From: Trogon surrucura
Lineage: Eukaryota; Chordata; Aves; Trogoniformes; Trogonidae
Direction: 5' to 3'
Assembly: GCA_020746105.1 (NCBI GenBank)
Contig: CM036617.1
Location: 175,612,412-175,676,411, forward strand
DNA: 64,000 nt
The notes under the pieces were generated by a model. The model saw only the letters and a list, made by a program, of their open reading frames with translations. It made no database searches and had not been told where the DNA came from. The position numbers and the translations under genes are program-made. Of the stretch, positions 46,245 through 58,347 are shown piece after piece (within the stretch, counting starts at the first letter, position 1; the number at the start of each line of letters is the position of its first letter).

Positions 46245-49200
46245 AAGTATAAATATGACAGCTATGTTTACTGTTGATTGTTCCATATGGAAGGACATAC
46301 TTTTCATTGAAGCATCTCAGCTACACGAATTTATTTCTTCTGGGAATTGACTTGTACGTTATTCATCTCCACTGATGTTTGTATCATTCCATATTTGCAA
46401 TTGCTTCTTGGAAGATATATGACTGGTAATATTTCTGTACCTTGATACATTCACTTTCAAATCCATAAGGAGTGTTCTGAAGTACTGTTCAAACAGTTGT
46501 ATATCATATGCAAACAGAAGGGTATATGATTTTATTTTGATTTTGGATGAAGCTTATCATCATAGGAATTTGAGTTACTTTATGCCAAATCACAGTCAAT
46601 GCACCTTAATCATGTCCTATGAAAAAAGAGTACTGGTCTATTTCTTAGGTAATTATGACATAAAAATTGTCACCATTATACAGCGCGGTAATGAGAAGTT
46701 CATAGACTGTCTTAGGTATTCGTTACTGTTCATTGCGAGCAAATTTAAAAAATGAGTTTTAATCACCAACATTAATGAAATACATTGCAAAACTCAATAT
46801 CTTTTTAATACATATGTTTTGTGGTTTATTAGAGTATTTGCTTAGCTTATGCAGTGAGCATTAATCTATGCAATATAATTTTTTGCATAAATACTTTTGG
46901 GTCTAAAAGCTAAATTCAGGCCCTGAAAATATCTTCAAGTAGCATAACAGGATTACAAGAAATCCCTTTGGATTCTAAACCTCTTTTTAAATTATCTCGA
47001 AAATATCTACCCCATCTTATGTATTCATATATATTTGTATATATATATAAATCTGAAATTAATGTAAAATATAAAATATACAAGAAAATAAATATGAACA
47101 GTTTGCAATTCAATCAGACAGGTTAGACTCTCTGTTTTCCTTGACAAATCACTCTAGTGTATATAATTAAGAATTACAAAGTCATGGCTGAAATTAACAG
47201 TTCTGGATGTTCCTTCTTCAGTGAACCTAAGGTTAAGTAATCACATCGACAGGCATACACACAGGGAGTAGAGCGGAGAGAAAACACAGTGTTCACAGTC
47301 TTATTTTTCTGGCAATACATAAGAGGAGTTCAAAAGAAGAATGCAATATGAAAACAAACTACACTTTCAGATTCAAACATGTTTTGTATTATGCAAGGCA
47401 GAAGTGTTAAATTGATCTGGATGAAGAATAGAACAACAGCAACAATAAAATTGACTCTCAATAGCTAAAAAGACGTGTCGTCATAAGTGTCATCACTGAA
47501 CAGTATTGTCCTCGACAGCTGGTTAACCACATATGGCACTAAACACAGAGCAGCCAAGTCATCATTATGTCATAATATTCTAAAAATCTTTCAACTATGT
47601 AAATAAGATGGTTCACTCTGAAGTTTCTCATAATTTTAATTAATGTTCCAGGTTGACAGATAATGTTCAAACTGTAAACACTTCATATATATTCAAATGA
47701 AAAGTAGTCATATATTCAAAAATTGGATTTACAATCTGTAAATTTGTCATGTTTATAAATATCACTTGCAGATTCTACAAAATACTTCAAAATAATTAAA
47801 TTAAAAGAGCATTCTGTGTCAATTTCCCTCCCTAATCACAGGCTTAGGTCCCGATCCATTTAATGATCTTGTTTCAATTTATTAGTAATACATTATTAAA
47901 GTCTGACAATCCAAAGATCTTTATAAAATATCTTTTATGTTACTTTTTACCTACTGGTGTGTCTTTAGCAGAAGACATAATCTAAAATGTTGAGAATAAA
48001 AAAAAATTGAAATAACATCTAACTTTGTGCTCATAGCACTGCAATAACTTTGTGAACACTATTCAACATTTTTCTGCCCTTTGATCCAAGTATCAACTAT
48101 TTAGTTTGTATATGTGATTTCATTTTTAAGAAGTAAGTGCTTTTTGTGCTTTCAATACAAACTACTGCAAAGAGATGTGTTATCCAAATTTAAATTCTGA
48201 CCCTAATCACATTTTAGCTCTAGTAAAGGAAAAGTTCTTTCAATCTCCTCATGGATGAGAAATCTATCAATTATGAACATATTTTGAATAGAAAGAAAAA
48301 AAAGTTAATAGAAAGAAAAGACCTTTTCTAGAATTTTACTTTATGCTTAAGAAACAATTTCCAGGTGTAAATCAAGACGTACCTTATTGAACAGATTAAG
48401 ACATTTTAAAACTGGTATATTTTTAATTACTTTCGATATTAGAACCCATTATGTTGCTCAAAATGTCAGTGCTATAACTTGTCAAACTTTGTATTTAGTG
48501 AGATTTCATAGTGAAATTCTGAATTGGCTTTGAACAGAAACATTTAAGAACAGGATCTCAGAGTCATTACAATATGCTTGTAATTCCCTCTTTAACATCC
48601 ATGTGTAGGCAAATCATGGAGTGCATAGAGGATCAAGTCTGCTTTCAGAATACAAGCCTGGAGCAAGGTGACATGATTGAGACAGTATATATGAAATTGG
48701 AGAAAGAAGATACCTCATTGCCTCTGTGCACAAGAGAGGGGTAAGATTTTCCTATTAGTCTGTCAGTAACCACATAACTTTGAAACGAGCTCACTTCAGG
48801 ACCACAGCATTTATCCACCAGATTTGGACGGAGACACTTGTTACTCCACCTTCAAATACTGTCATTCAATCCTCTCACAGCTCCATGTCACTCTAGAAAT
48901 GTTGAAATCTATGACATACTAGTTCCTGGGGTTTGTAAACATGTAAGTGAGTGAACAGGTATATTAAGTCTCAGATTACACAAAACTGCTACACAAAAAC
49001 TACCTTTCCTGGAGGCAGGGTTTATGGCTGCTCATAAACTTTCTGAATCAGTGAAGCAGTGAACCAAAAGTGATTGAAGAGGTGACAAAAAAACCCTGAA
49101 TAACAACAAAACAAAAGGTCAAAAAAGTTCCCAACAAAGGACTTATTATATTTGTCTCATTCTTGGCAGATTTGACTTATTCTGAAAGATCTCCAGGACT

Positions 49201-51957
49201 TCCACAGTACTGTCAGGCCATCTGTTCTGTAAGGGACTAAGAAGTCCCTTATCGGGAACATCTTTTATCAAAGGCACATTTTTTTATCAAGAGTATGAAA
49301 GGCAGCATTTTCTTACTTATGTACACAAGAAAATAAAGCACCTTTCCATCCTTCATGAATCTAAACTCCCCTTTCTGAAACCAACTTTTTCTAGTTCTGT
49401 TTGATTGCTGTATTTCCAATGTATATTGAAACACTTAATTCTAAAGTGACATCCTTCATTACTACTATGTCATCCACCATTCATTCTGTATTGTCACTGA
49501 CTTTAGGATCCAACTTAGCTTTTACACTCACCTCTGGTCCTGTATCTGAACCACTTTTTTTTTTTTTTCTAGTAAAGTTCATAGAAACGTGACATTTTGA
49601 AATTTCAATTAAGTACAATGATTTCACTCTCTGTTGGGGAGTGGGAAGAAATCAAGACTTCCAAAACATGATAAATTGCCAAAAAATGACCATACCTCAC
49701 TACTCTAACTCATGGTTGTGCTTCTCAGACACAGAATTCATTGGGGAAAAAAAAGTAGGTTATTTTTATCTTCTACCTGACTAAACCTGTTAAACTTAGA
49801 AGCAACCAGATGCATCACGAACAACTCACTGCCCTGTTCACAGGCTGATTAGCAATTTTCATTGCATCCCTCTGCTCAAAAGTTTCAGTTCAATAAAGGA
49901 TTATAGAAGGAAAGCGGAAATCTCCACCAGCTCCCCAGCTTCTCCCTGCTGATCTAGAGCCAGAAGGACTGATGGACTTTTAAAAGGAATCCCCTCAATG
50001 TGTTACAATTTGGTCATTACAAATGCAGTAGTTGGTGTCTCTGGATCCTAAACAGCAGATAATTTTTAAGATAATCTTGAGACCACTTTTGCACAGCATC
50101 ATAAAGTCATAATGCGCATAACAATTACCTTTCTTGGTGCTAATTGTTAATTGTATAAATGGTGTGGGCATGAAAGCTGTCATTTGTTACACTGCACCAG
50201 ATAGGGAAAGCTTGTCTATTTTTCAAAAGATCAGTAGTTTTTATTACAGGTTGTTTCTAGTGAAGTCTGAGAGTAGTGTTCTCAGCTCCTCTAACAGGTT
50301 TTATTAGAACCTGTTGAAGGAAGAAAAAGCTTCTTGTATTCATTGCCCCTTTCCTCTAGTTTCAAATATAATATTAAAAAGAGCATACTTTGTTCCCCGA
50401 AACCTTTTAATTTTGTTTATGGTATGCTTACTCCTAGAATTGCATTACACAGATGAATGGTAGTAGCTGTACAGTCTCAATCCGTGGGAAAGTTATTATA
50501 TTCACAGTTTTCTTTTCTCACTTGTAATTGATTCCAGAGAAAAAAACCCCCACATATTAATACATATTATCTCGTTTGCCATACAGATGTCTAATCATGA
50601 AGGCATTCCCTATGTGAAACTCCTGCTGAAGTCAGTCAGAGTCATGCCTGCAAGTGGACAGCAAGGTCAGGAGCATATTTACTTTCATACCATTTTTATG
50701 CATTGACAGAGTATGTTTACATTCTAATACATTACAAAGAGTGATGGGTAAACCACTAAGTGTCTCAACACCTGGACAAAACCCAAAAGCTGTGGATGCT
50801 CTTTTGAAATGTATTCCAACTGTCTAAAGCCAATTGATTCTCCACAGCTGGGCTGGAAGTCTTACATGATTAGATATTTCAGCACTTCTGCTTCCCATTC
50901 TAGCCAAGTAGAGACAGCTTAAATTCAAAAAGGGAGGGAGGGGAAGGGGAAGAAACAAAAAGATAATGGTAAGTATTAAATATGAGCTAGATTTCCAAAT
51001 ATTTGCCTGTTAATCTGAAATTCCTGTAAAATTTTGTTCCTAACAAGGGTATCCTGGTGACCATGGCCACAGACAATATAACACTGTTCTCTCACTCACA
51101 GAAACCACAGAGTACTGATTTCTAACCTAGGTGGTGGATTTAGATCACAGCCAAACATTTTGGTCTGACACAGACTGCAGGATGTCTGAGTCAGTGATCC
51201 TACAACTAATGGACAGACTCTTAATGATGCCACAATCATGACAGAAATGAGAACCAGTTCCAATTTCATCCTAGTTTCCCTAAAAATAAAAGAACAAAAT
51301 GCTGAAACTTTCGTATTAAGGATTGTATTCTTCTAGTTATTGGACAATAACCTGGTTCCTGAGGGAATAGTTGTTGAGTTTTTTAGGGAACCCGCTATGT
51401 CAGTCACTTCCCATATCTCATTTTCACATTCCCATGTTAATCAACCTGAAGTTTAAATAAGCCAAACTTAGTCATATCTAAATTCTGATATTTTAACATC
51501 CATTTTTCTTGATGACAGAACTATGCATCAGATGCCCTGTGAAAGCAAACACTGCACTAGATTAGCACTTTCTAAATGATATTGTACTGTGTTTCTTGGC
51601 CAGATGTTATGAGAAACTTAATCTGAGACTTATCCTAGCAGGTACTGATGATTTCGTTCAAAACACTTACGCAAGCAATCTGGTTGGCTGTTTTATATCT
51701 TCATTACAAATATAGAAAAAGTTCATAGTAGAACAGCTGTTTTTTGCTCCATTGCCATCAGTGAGAGTATTTAAATCACATAAGAAACTGAAATCCCACA
51801 ATACATATCCACTAATTAGTTCTTTTAATACTGAAGCTCTTCCTGTGTTACACATTTCAGTGAAAATGTTACTAGCATTAACAGATTAAAAAAGTACGTT
51901 TGTGTATTTGATTTATATATGTTTAATTTAAAAATATTTTTCTCAGAAAAGATATCT
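46245..51957. other. long AT-rich stretch, mostly featureless (5.7 kb)
   Basis: No CR1, LTR or SINE is recognised. The only point of interest is the weak exon candidate at 48609-48740, listed separately. Short (TA)n runs occur at about 47028-47050. Confidence 0.5.
48609..48740 (+). other. weak candidate internal exon, 132 bp
   Basis: An acceptor-like 'ccatgtgtag' ends at 48608 and a strong donor (GGG|GTAAGATTTT) starts at 48741. The enclosed 132 bases are a whole number of codons, and one frame is open throughout, with a peptide containing MECIEDQVCFQNTSLEQGD and ETVYMKLEKEDTSLPL. The same frame meets a TAA immediately if the donor is not used. The composition looks protein-like, but I do not recognise the sequence, and a chance combination is quite possible in 64 kb. 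An exon of a gene whose other exons lie outside the window would fit. Confidence 0.2.
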
Positions 51958-52431
51958 TGATTGTCAGAGAGCTGCAGGAGTGGAGATGCTCTGGGACAGA
52001 GATGCGCTGAGACCCATGATGACCCCATCACTCCAAGCTGGGCAGTGATGCTCTCACAGGCTGCAGTCCCATGGTTCCTGATCGGAGGCAGTGGTAACAA
52101 CAGCTCCCAGTGACCAACCCAGACAAAGCAAGGCAACAGATCAGGTCCACGGTCCATCCAGGAAGACCAGTCATAAATGGTAGACTGGGCTAGAGGCAGG
52201 AGTAGAGATAAGGCTACGTGTAAACTGGGTCCAAGTCAACAAGTCCAGCCAGGAGGGCAGAACAGTAGGTAGCAGGACTCGGCATATGTGTACTTACAGT
52301 ATCATTTTAGTAAGGTGGAGGTGTCCAGATCTCAGCTTAAATGGGGACCCCAAATGCACAGACAGGTCCCAGGTGGGGCTGGTCAGTACGCATATGGCCT
52401 TTTGGTCCTGTGTGGGACCTAATATTTCTCA
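51958..52431 (-). repeat. interspersed repeat, probably LTR-derived, related to 18400-18790
   Basis: A GC-rich island begins 'tgattgtcagagagctgcag' and ends 'ctaatatttctca'. Blocks 'ggtccacggtccatccagg', 'caggagtagagat', 'gggtccaag' and 'aagtccagccaggagg' follow the order seen at 18400-18790. I recall the same wording dispersed in other bird genomes. TG and CA can be picked at its ends, but no duplication is evident, so the LTR assignment is an inference. Confidence 0.55.
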
Positions 52432-52704
52432 TTCCAATACACTGAAATAAGAAGTAAATGTCATGTCTTTGAACCCCTGTGAAAAGTGTCTCAGGGATGT
52501 TACTATTTCAAGTGTGAATTTCTTCAGGATTTTCTTCAAGTAACATCTGCAGTTCTATACTCAACAGAAAGAGAAGCTAAGTACATCTGAAAAGGCTTTC
52601 TGCGTGACTGACCCTGCCTTACTCCAACCAATGAAAACTTGATAAGCTACTTTTTCTTATCCTGTTTCTTCCTGCTGTCCCTCCAGTCATTTGACTCTAC
52701 AGAA

Positions 52705-52773
52705 ATAGGTATAGGTATAGGTATAGGTATAGGTATAGGTATAGGTATAGGTATAGGTATAGGTATAGGTATA
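52705..52773. repeat. pure hexanucleotide microsatellite, (ATAGGT)11
   Basis: There are eleven uninterrupted units of ATAGGT plus a partial unit. Neither strand has stops in one frame, so it reads as Ile-Gly repeats on plus and Tyr-Thr repeats on minus; neither is a gene. Its purity suggests recent expansion and likely length polymorphism. Confidence 0.98.
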
Positions 52774-55700
52774 CGTCACGGCAACTTCAAGGAAGTTATA
52801 ATAGTCACTGCCCCTGAAAATGACTCCCTGTAGCCCAGAGGGTGCAGGGGTGTTTTCATACCCAGAGCAGATAAAGCTCTCTTGGACATATTCAGAGGAA
52901 ACAGGATAGATGTGGGATAGATGGAGAATAAAGAATGGAAACAAAAAACTCATTGAATGTTAACAATTAAACGTATTCCAGTAATAAACGGATACAAGGC
53001 ATCAGTATAACAAATCCAATACTGTTTGAATCCAAAACTTGTCTAAAAAAAATACCATTTTATCAATAAATAAAGAATTATTTCCTTGGATAAATTAATT
53101 AATTATCTTGGGATGAATTAATCTTGTGAGATTTTAATAAAGTATAAACTTCAGTTAAAGCCTTTTCTACATAGGTGTCTGTCTGCATTGTATCTGAACT
53201 CCCCAGACGCAGCTCATGCTACAGTTTTCCCCACTGTGGGGGCCTTAAAAAGGTTTCTTTTTTTAGTTATCCAGTTTCCCAAAACTTGCAAGATTTCCTT
53301 TATGATTGAAGTTCCCAACACTCTGCCACATGTGAATTGAAACTGGCAAATGGGTTCGCATTTTACTAGATGGACAATAGCATGACTGCATAGGCATTGT
53401 TTCCTTTGGAAAACAGAATTAAAATAGTCTGGTAAAAAATAACTGGCAAGTTTATTTAACCATTATCATCAAACTAGCAATGTTTTTAGTTCTTTTTTAG
53501 AGCCACATCTTCATAAGACTGTTACTCAAAGTGAAGACAGGAAATATTTTCCAGAAATTTGATAGATGGCAGCTCAGATAAACTGGCTTTTACTTAACAG
53601 ATGTGTCTCAAAACAATTCTATATCTCTAGTTTGTAACAGAGGAAATAATTTTATGGATTTTATACATTCGTGTATATAAAACATGTCTATATATTTATA
53701 ATCAGAAACCTGGATAGATAGAAATCGATCCTTCAGTTTAGAAACAGGAATGTACCCTTAGAATGTTGCAAAAAAGTTACGCATTCTGCAATATATATTA
53801 AATACACTATGGACATAAACTAAGTCTACTATTCCCTTCTATTTTATGGCTAAGTCATTTCCATTAGGTTCTTCTATCAGCTCAGTTACATAGTACTTCA
53901 GCTCCAGGAGGAACAAAATTGATCAGTTAGTACCTCAGTACTAACATATATATTCTTCAGTATATGATAGAGCCAATATAAATTACTGTCTCATTTAAAA
54001 CAGAATGGTGCAGACTGAAATGATCTAAAAGAAAGACAAAAAGTTATATGACAAAGCAAGAATTGCAGAAATTACAATGTTTATTTTGGCCAGTACTGTA
54101 ATCTTCTGTTATCACCTTTAAACTTTACCTCCAGTTAGAAATTCGGCCAATACGGAATTAAAGCATTTTAGGGTAAAACCAAGAATTTTGCTGATTCACT
54201 CAATCATGGAGTCAGTGTTAGTTAGATTTTAATTCCTGCAAATATTTTGTGAAGAGCTGATATACAGAAACTACAGCTATAGATTTATCTAACCTGAACT
54301 AGATAGTTTATATTAAAGGAAAAATAAGTAAATCACCTCTGTAAGGGGGAAAAAGAAAACACAATAACCAAACAATAAAAGCAAGCTGCTGAACTCTCTT
54401 TTAAATTCTTTTGCTATACTAGGACCAGAGAGACCCGAAAATCAAAATAGGTACAAAGACTGCACTATGTTAGAAGCTACAAAACTGAAAGGTAACAACC
54501 TAAACTGTAGCTGTAGCCCACCTTCCTATGTCATTGTCCATGGTTCTTTATTTTCGGAGATGTTCTAAGATTTATTTTCCGTATACATGTAAGGAAAGTA
54601 GAAGAATCTGTCTACCTCTTATTAGAAATTCTGTTCCATAATTTCTAACAATTATTAACTTTTAAGGTATTTGCCTTCTACCTGACTATATAAAGAGGTG
54701 GGTGCAATAAACCTAGGGCTTTAACTTATACTTTTATTTATCCAAGCGAGGACCAGGGAGGCAGACACAACATCAGCTTTTGCAATTTCTTCCCTGCCAG
54801 CTCCTTATGGTGGTGTAGCTATGAAATTCTACATTGGACTACTGTGTGAGAAAGAGCTGTGAGAATGAGCTGTGGCTCCTTAGGGATTTACTCTCTTCGT
54901 TTGAGAACTGCATTTTAAATTCAAGTCCTTGCACTCATTCCATACCCACAGCATGAGGTATGCCCATAGGGTATGCCTGTGTTTGGCTTACTTGATCTTG
55001 ACGGCTGCCTTGACATCTTGGCTCAAACTTATACCTGTCTAATCACCAAGGACTTGTCTGGCACTCACTGGACTCTTGGCTGAAGCTGGCTACTGTCACT
55101 GGGCCACCTCTGCTCCTCTGGCTTAGGTGTCGTGTGACGGCTGTCCTGTCAAGGAGCTGTCTGTCCTGCCTGCCCTGCTGTCACACTTGACTCACACTTC
55201 TCTTGCAAAGCGGATGCGTTTTGCTGTACCCTGAGAGCAAGCAACACAAATCAGCATACATATGTGGGGTATATACGAGAAGTAGCCTCAGATACTCCTT
55301 GCTCATTGTCACTTATGGGCAAGAATTACAGACTTAATTACCATCTTGGTGTCTTTTTCCCCCAAACACAGACAAAGATTGCATTGTATAGTCCATTTCG
55401 TGTGCGCAAACTGGTTACGCTGCAATAGTATAAATGCTTTTTGTAAATAAGAAAATGAATGTCAAAAAAAAAAAAGTAATGAAAGGAGAACAACTTGTAT
55501 GGGTCATTAGTAACTACCCAGATGTCCTTACTCAATAGTAGAGAGAGCTATACTTGCTTTTTGTGAAACTCAGCTTAAACACATCTCCCATATGCTGCCT
55601 TCAGAAAAGGCTATAAAAAAAGGCTTAGTTGGGGGAAAAATGAGACAGAGGTGAGCATGCAAATGGGTTAACTTCAATCCCAGTTTACGAGAACCTAATT

Positions 55701-57349
55701 CTTTCACTACAGATACTGTTCTGTGCAGAATTTTTTCTTCTACAAACCTTTAAAACTCATCCATATCAGTACTTTACTGTGCCTACTATCTTTTCCACCT
55801 CTCACTACATATTTTTCCCTAGCTTTTTATCTGTCATTCCTCCTTTTATCTTGGTCTTCCATTAAGAAAAGCACTAACAAAATCACTCAAGCCTGAGCTG
55901 TCATTTCAAGCCCAGGATTTTCAAGTGGGTTAAAAATTAAAAATGAATTTGTCTGTCTTTATCTAGCTGAAGCCTCGTTCAGTATTCCATTAGTTATTTT
56001 CCTTCACTCTCAAATTTATTCCAGTCTGAAGTACTGCAGTACTTCCTAAAGGCAGTATAACATACCAGACAACCAATAACCCTCTCAAGTATCTCAGCAC
56101 TGGTACTTGGCTGTCAATTAGTCTCTTTCATATCATGATCTTACAAGTTTTGTTGTATATAGACAGGTAAATACTGATTATTTTGTTATTTTATGTGATT
56201 TCTCTGCTTCATTGGATATGATTCACTTGATACAAATTACATGAATGTATGAAATTAAGCTAAAGTTCTCTGTAAAGGACATGGAGGTTTACTGTGAGAC
56301 AAAAAAAAATTATGTGGAAAGAAATGTACATATTCCCTACGTTTTAGTCTTTCTGTAGCCTCTTTTGATGCAAAATAAATGTTTTTTTTCAGGTGTTCAT
56401 ATGTGACTACTACTTATTCTGCACCAAGATGAACCTAAGTCTGGAATGTCTTATGTATCTTCTCATCATCTGAGTTGTCACAGTCACAAGATTATCAACT
56501 TTAAGAAAAGTCGTAAATAGAAACAGCTATTTTAAATATCTCAGGTTTAGGAAAAAATTCCTACCTAGTCAGACATAAACATTTTTGCAAATTATTGACA
56601 AAAGATCTTTTGAAATATTTCCAGCCCTATGTCAATGGACTTTGACTGATGATTTTCTGATCTTCTCATGAGGATCAGGTGATAATGACTTTGCATTTGT
56701 CACTTGCCTGAAGGTCTTTGACATAGCTATTCACTTGTTACTATTTCAGAAGTAGAGAGGAAGTATGCATTCTCTCAGTTCCAGTTTAAGAAGTAGCTTA
56801 ATTTTTGTGACAAAATGTAGCAAAAATCCTGCTAGAAATGGAGTCGAACTTACATGTTAATATTAAGAATTACATTGAAGTGATTTTACTCTTCAACTTT
56901 AATTGTCCCTTCCTGCAGATTATCTTTAACATGTAAGTAGCAATAATTTTCTTAGCAGCCACCTACTATTCTAAACAAGGGAAGTTGCAGTATCTTCTGC
57001 AATGCCTGTTGGTATTTTTCTTAAATTGTAGAGGGCAGAACAGATGTCTGGAATAGGGTCTTTCTGGTGATGTTGTGCTTTTCTTATTGCTACTGGACAT
57101 GCCTGCTTTTTTGTCTGGGTTATGTGACTTGATCCTCATAATTCTTGTGAAGAGTCTCATTAATCATTATTGTATTCACTATACACCATTTCTCCCTTGC
57201 CAAACTTAAACATTTCACTTACTTAATCTTTAAATGCTTCCATTGCCTTCTCCACACACTAAATAAAAAAAAAAACCCCTTATTGCAGCTTTCAAAGCTC
57301 TGTGTGACTCTCTTCTTCCTCAGTAGTTTGTTTCTGTGTGGCCACATCA
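52774..57349. other. AT-rich DNA with one GC-richer patch (4.6 kb)
   Basis: No gene or named repeat is recognised. At about 54740-55250 the sequence is richer in GC, with 'cttgacggctgccttgacatc' and several 'ctgtcctg' words, and may be a decayed interspersed repeat that I cannot name. A TAAT-rich cluster ('aattaattaattatc', then 'gaattaatc') lies at 53092-53122; homeodomain-type sites are possible, but such words are common in AT-rich DNA. Confidence 0.45.
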
Positions 57350-57391
57350 AGTGCATTCACATTAGTATTAAGTACATTCACATTAGTATTT
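57350..57391. repeat. 21-bp tandem duplication
   Basis: Two adjacent 21-base units differ only by a G/A near the start and at the last base ('agtgcattcacattagtatt' and 'agtacattcacattagtatt'). This is a small local duplication. Confidence 0.9.
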
Positions 57392-57642
57392 TAGTTTGGA
57401 ACTTTTTCTCTTGAAGTAAACCCTTTAGATACTCTTTGACTTACACTGCAGAGTGGCCTCAGGGTGCAAAAGCTGAATTTCTTTTCAATGAAGTTAAACT
57501 TGAAGATGCATTGCAGTGACTAATGAACATTCAGGCCCCAGGACCAGATGTGTAGTTACATCAGGTAGGATAAAGCCTACTTCTTTGATACTACTTTAGC
57601 TACTTTCTTAATAGGGGCTCATGTGTTGCTATTTTTTAGATT

Positions 57643-58342
57643 TGTGACGAAAATAACACTGATGACACACTGAAGTTCTAGCTATTGCTGAACAGTGTTA
57701 GCACCACATGAAGGTCTTCTGTTTCTCACTCTGGACCCTCCACTGAATAAACTGGGGGTCTTTAATAGGCTGCAAGGGGACACAACCAAACAGATGACCC
57801 AAACTGACCAAAGGGACCTTCCATACCATAGGATATCATGCTCAGCAATAAAAGCTACGGGGAAGAAGGGGGAAGGACAATGAAATGATCTTTGAGGTCC
57901 CTTCCAACCTCTAACATTCTGTGATTCTGTGATTCTGTAATGACGTTTGTCTTCCCAAGTAACTGTCATGTATAATGGAGCCCTGCTTTCCTGAGAACAG
58001 TAAAACACCTGCCTGCCAATGGGAAGCGGTGAATTAATTCCTTATTTTGCCTTGCTTGCATGCACAGCTTTTACTTTATCTGTTAAACTGTGTTTACCTC
58101 AACCAACAGTAACTCAGTACACATCCTCTGGCCCCCTGTCCCTATATACCCCCACACCTACAGTGCGGATGTCAGGCCCTCAGATACCAACTATTTGGCT
58201 CGATGAATCTCTCCCTGTCGGACCAATCTTTTCAGTAACGTTGGTGTAAGCATCATATTCTCTCCTATGAGAGTAAGGCCCAGTGAAGCTCGGCTGTCAG
58301 GATCCGCTATTATTTTTTTGAGTAAAGGAAGTGGACAGGTCA
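57643..58342 (+). mobile_element. ERVL-type LTR (about 700 bp) with nested CR1
   Basis: The order of blocks matches a common avian ERVL LTR: 'ataacactgatgacacac', 'ttgctgaacagtgttagcac', 'gctgcaaggggacacaacca', 'gacccaaactgaccaaaggg', 'ccataccataggatatcatg', a TATA-like 'agcaataaaagct', 'acacctgcctgccaatggga', 'gcttgcatgcacagctttta' and 'tgtttacctcaacc'. It begins TGTGAC and, on the best boundary, ends GGTCA. AGATT then flanks it at 57638-57642 and 58343-58347, an exact 5-bp duplication. The left and central parts are secure; the right end rests mainly on that duplication. No internal genes are seen, so it is a solo LTR. Its wear suggests it is older than 41815-42999. Confidence 0.8.
57884..57938 (+). 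mobile_element. 55-bp CR1 tail nested in the LTR
   Basis: 'atgatctttgaggtccctt', then 'ccaacctctaacattctg' and two octamer units form a CR1 3' end inserted between the LTR blocks 'ggaagaagggggaagga' and 'tgacgtttgtcttccc', which are adjacent in the LTR family as I know it. AATGA occurs on both sides (57879-57883 and 57939-57943). The extreme 5' truncation is usual for CR1. The insertion must be younger than the LTR. Confidence 0.85.
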
Positions 58343-58347
58343 AGATT

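Noticed and set aside
52639-52953. Ile-Gly and Tyr-Thr repeat proteins
   Set aside because: They are translations of the (ATAGGT)11 microsatellite on the two strands.
53092-53122. A homeodomain-bound enhancer from clustered TAAT words
   Set aside because: TAAT words are expected at high frequency in DNA this AT-rich, and conservation cannot be judged here.
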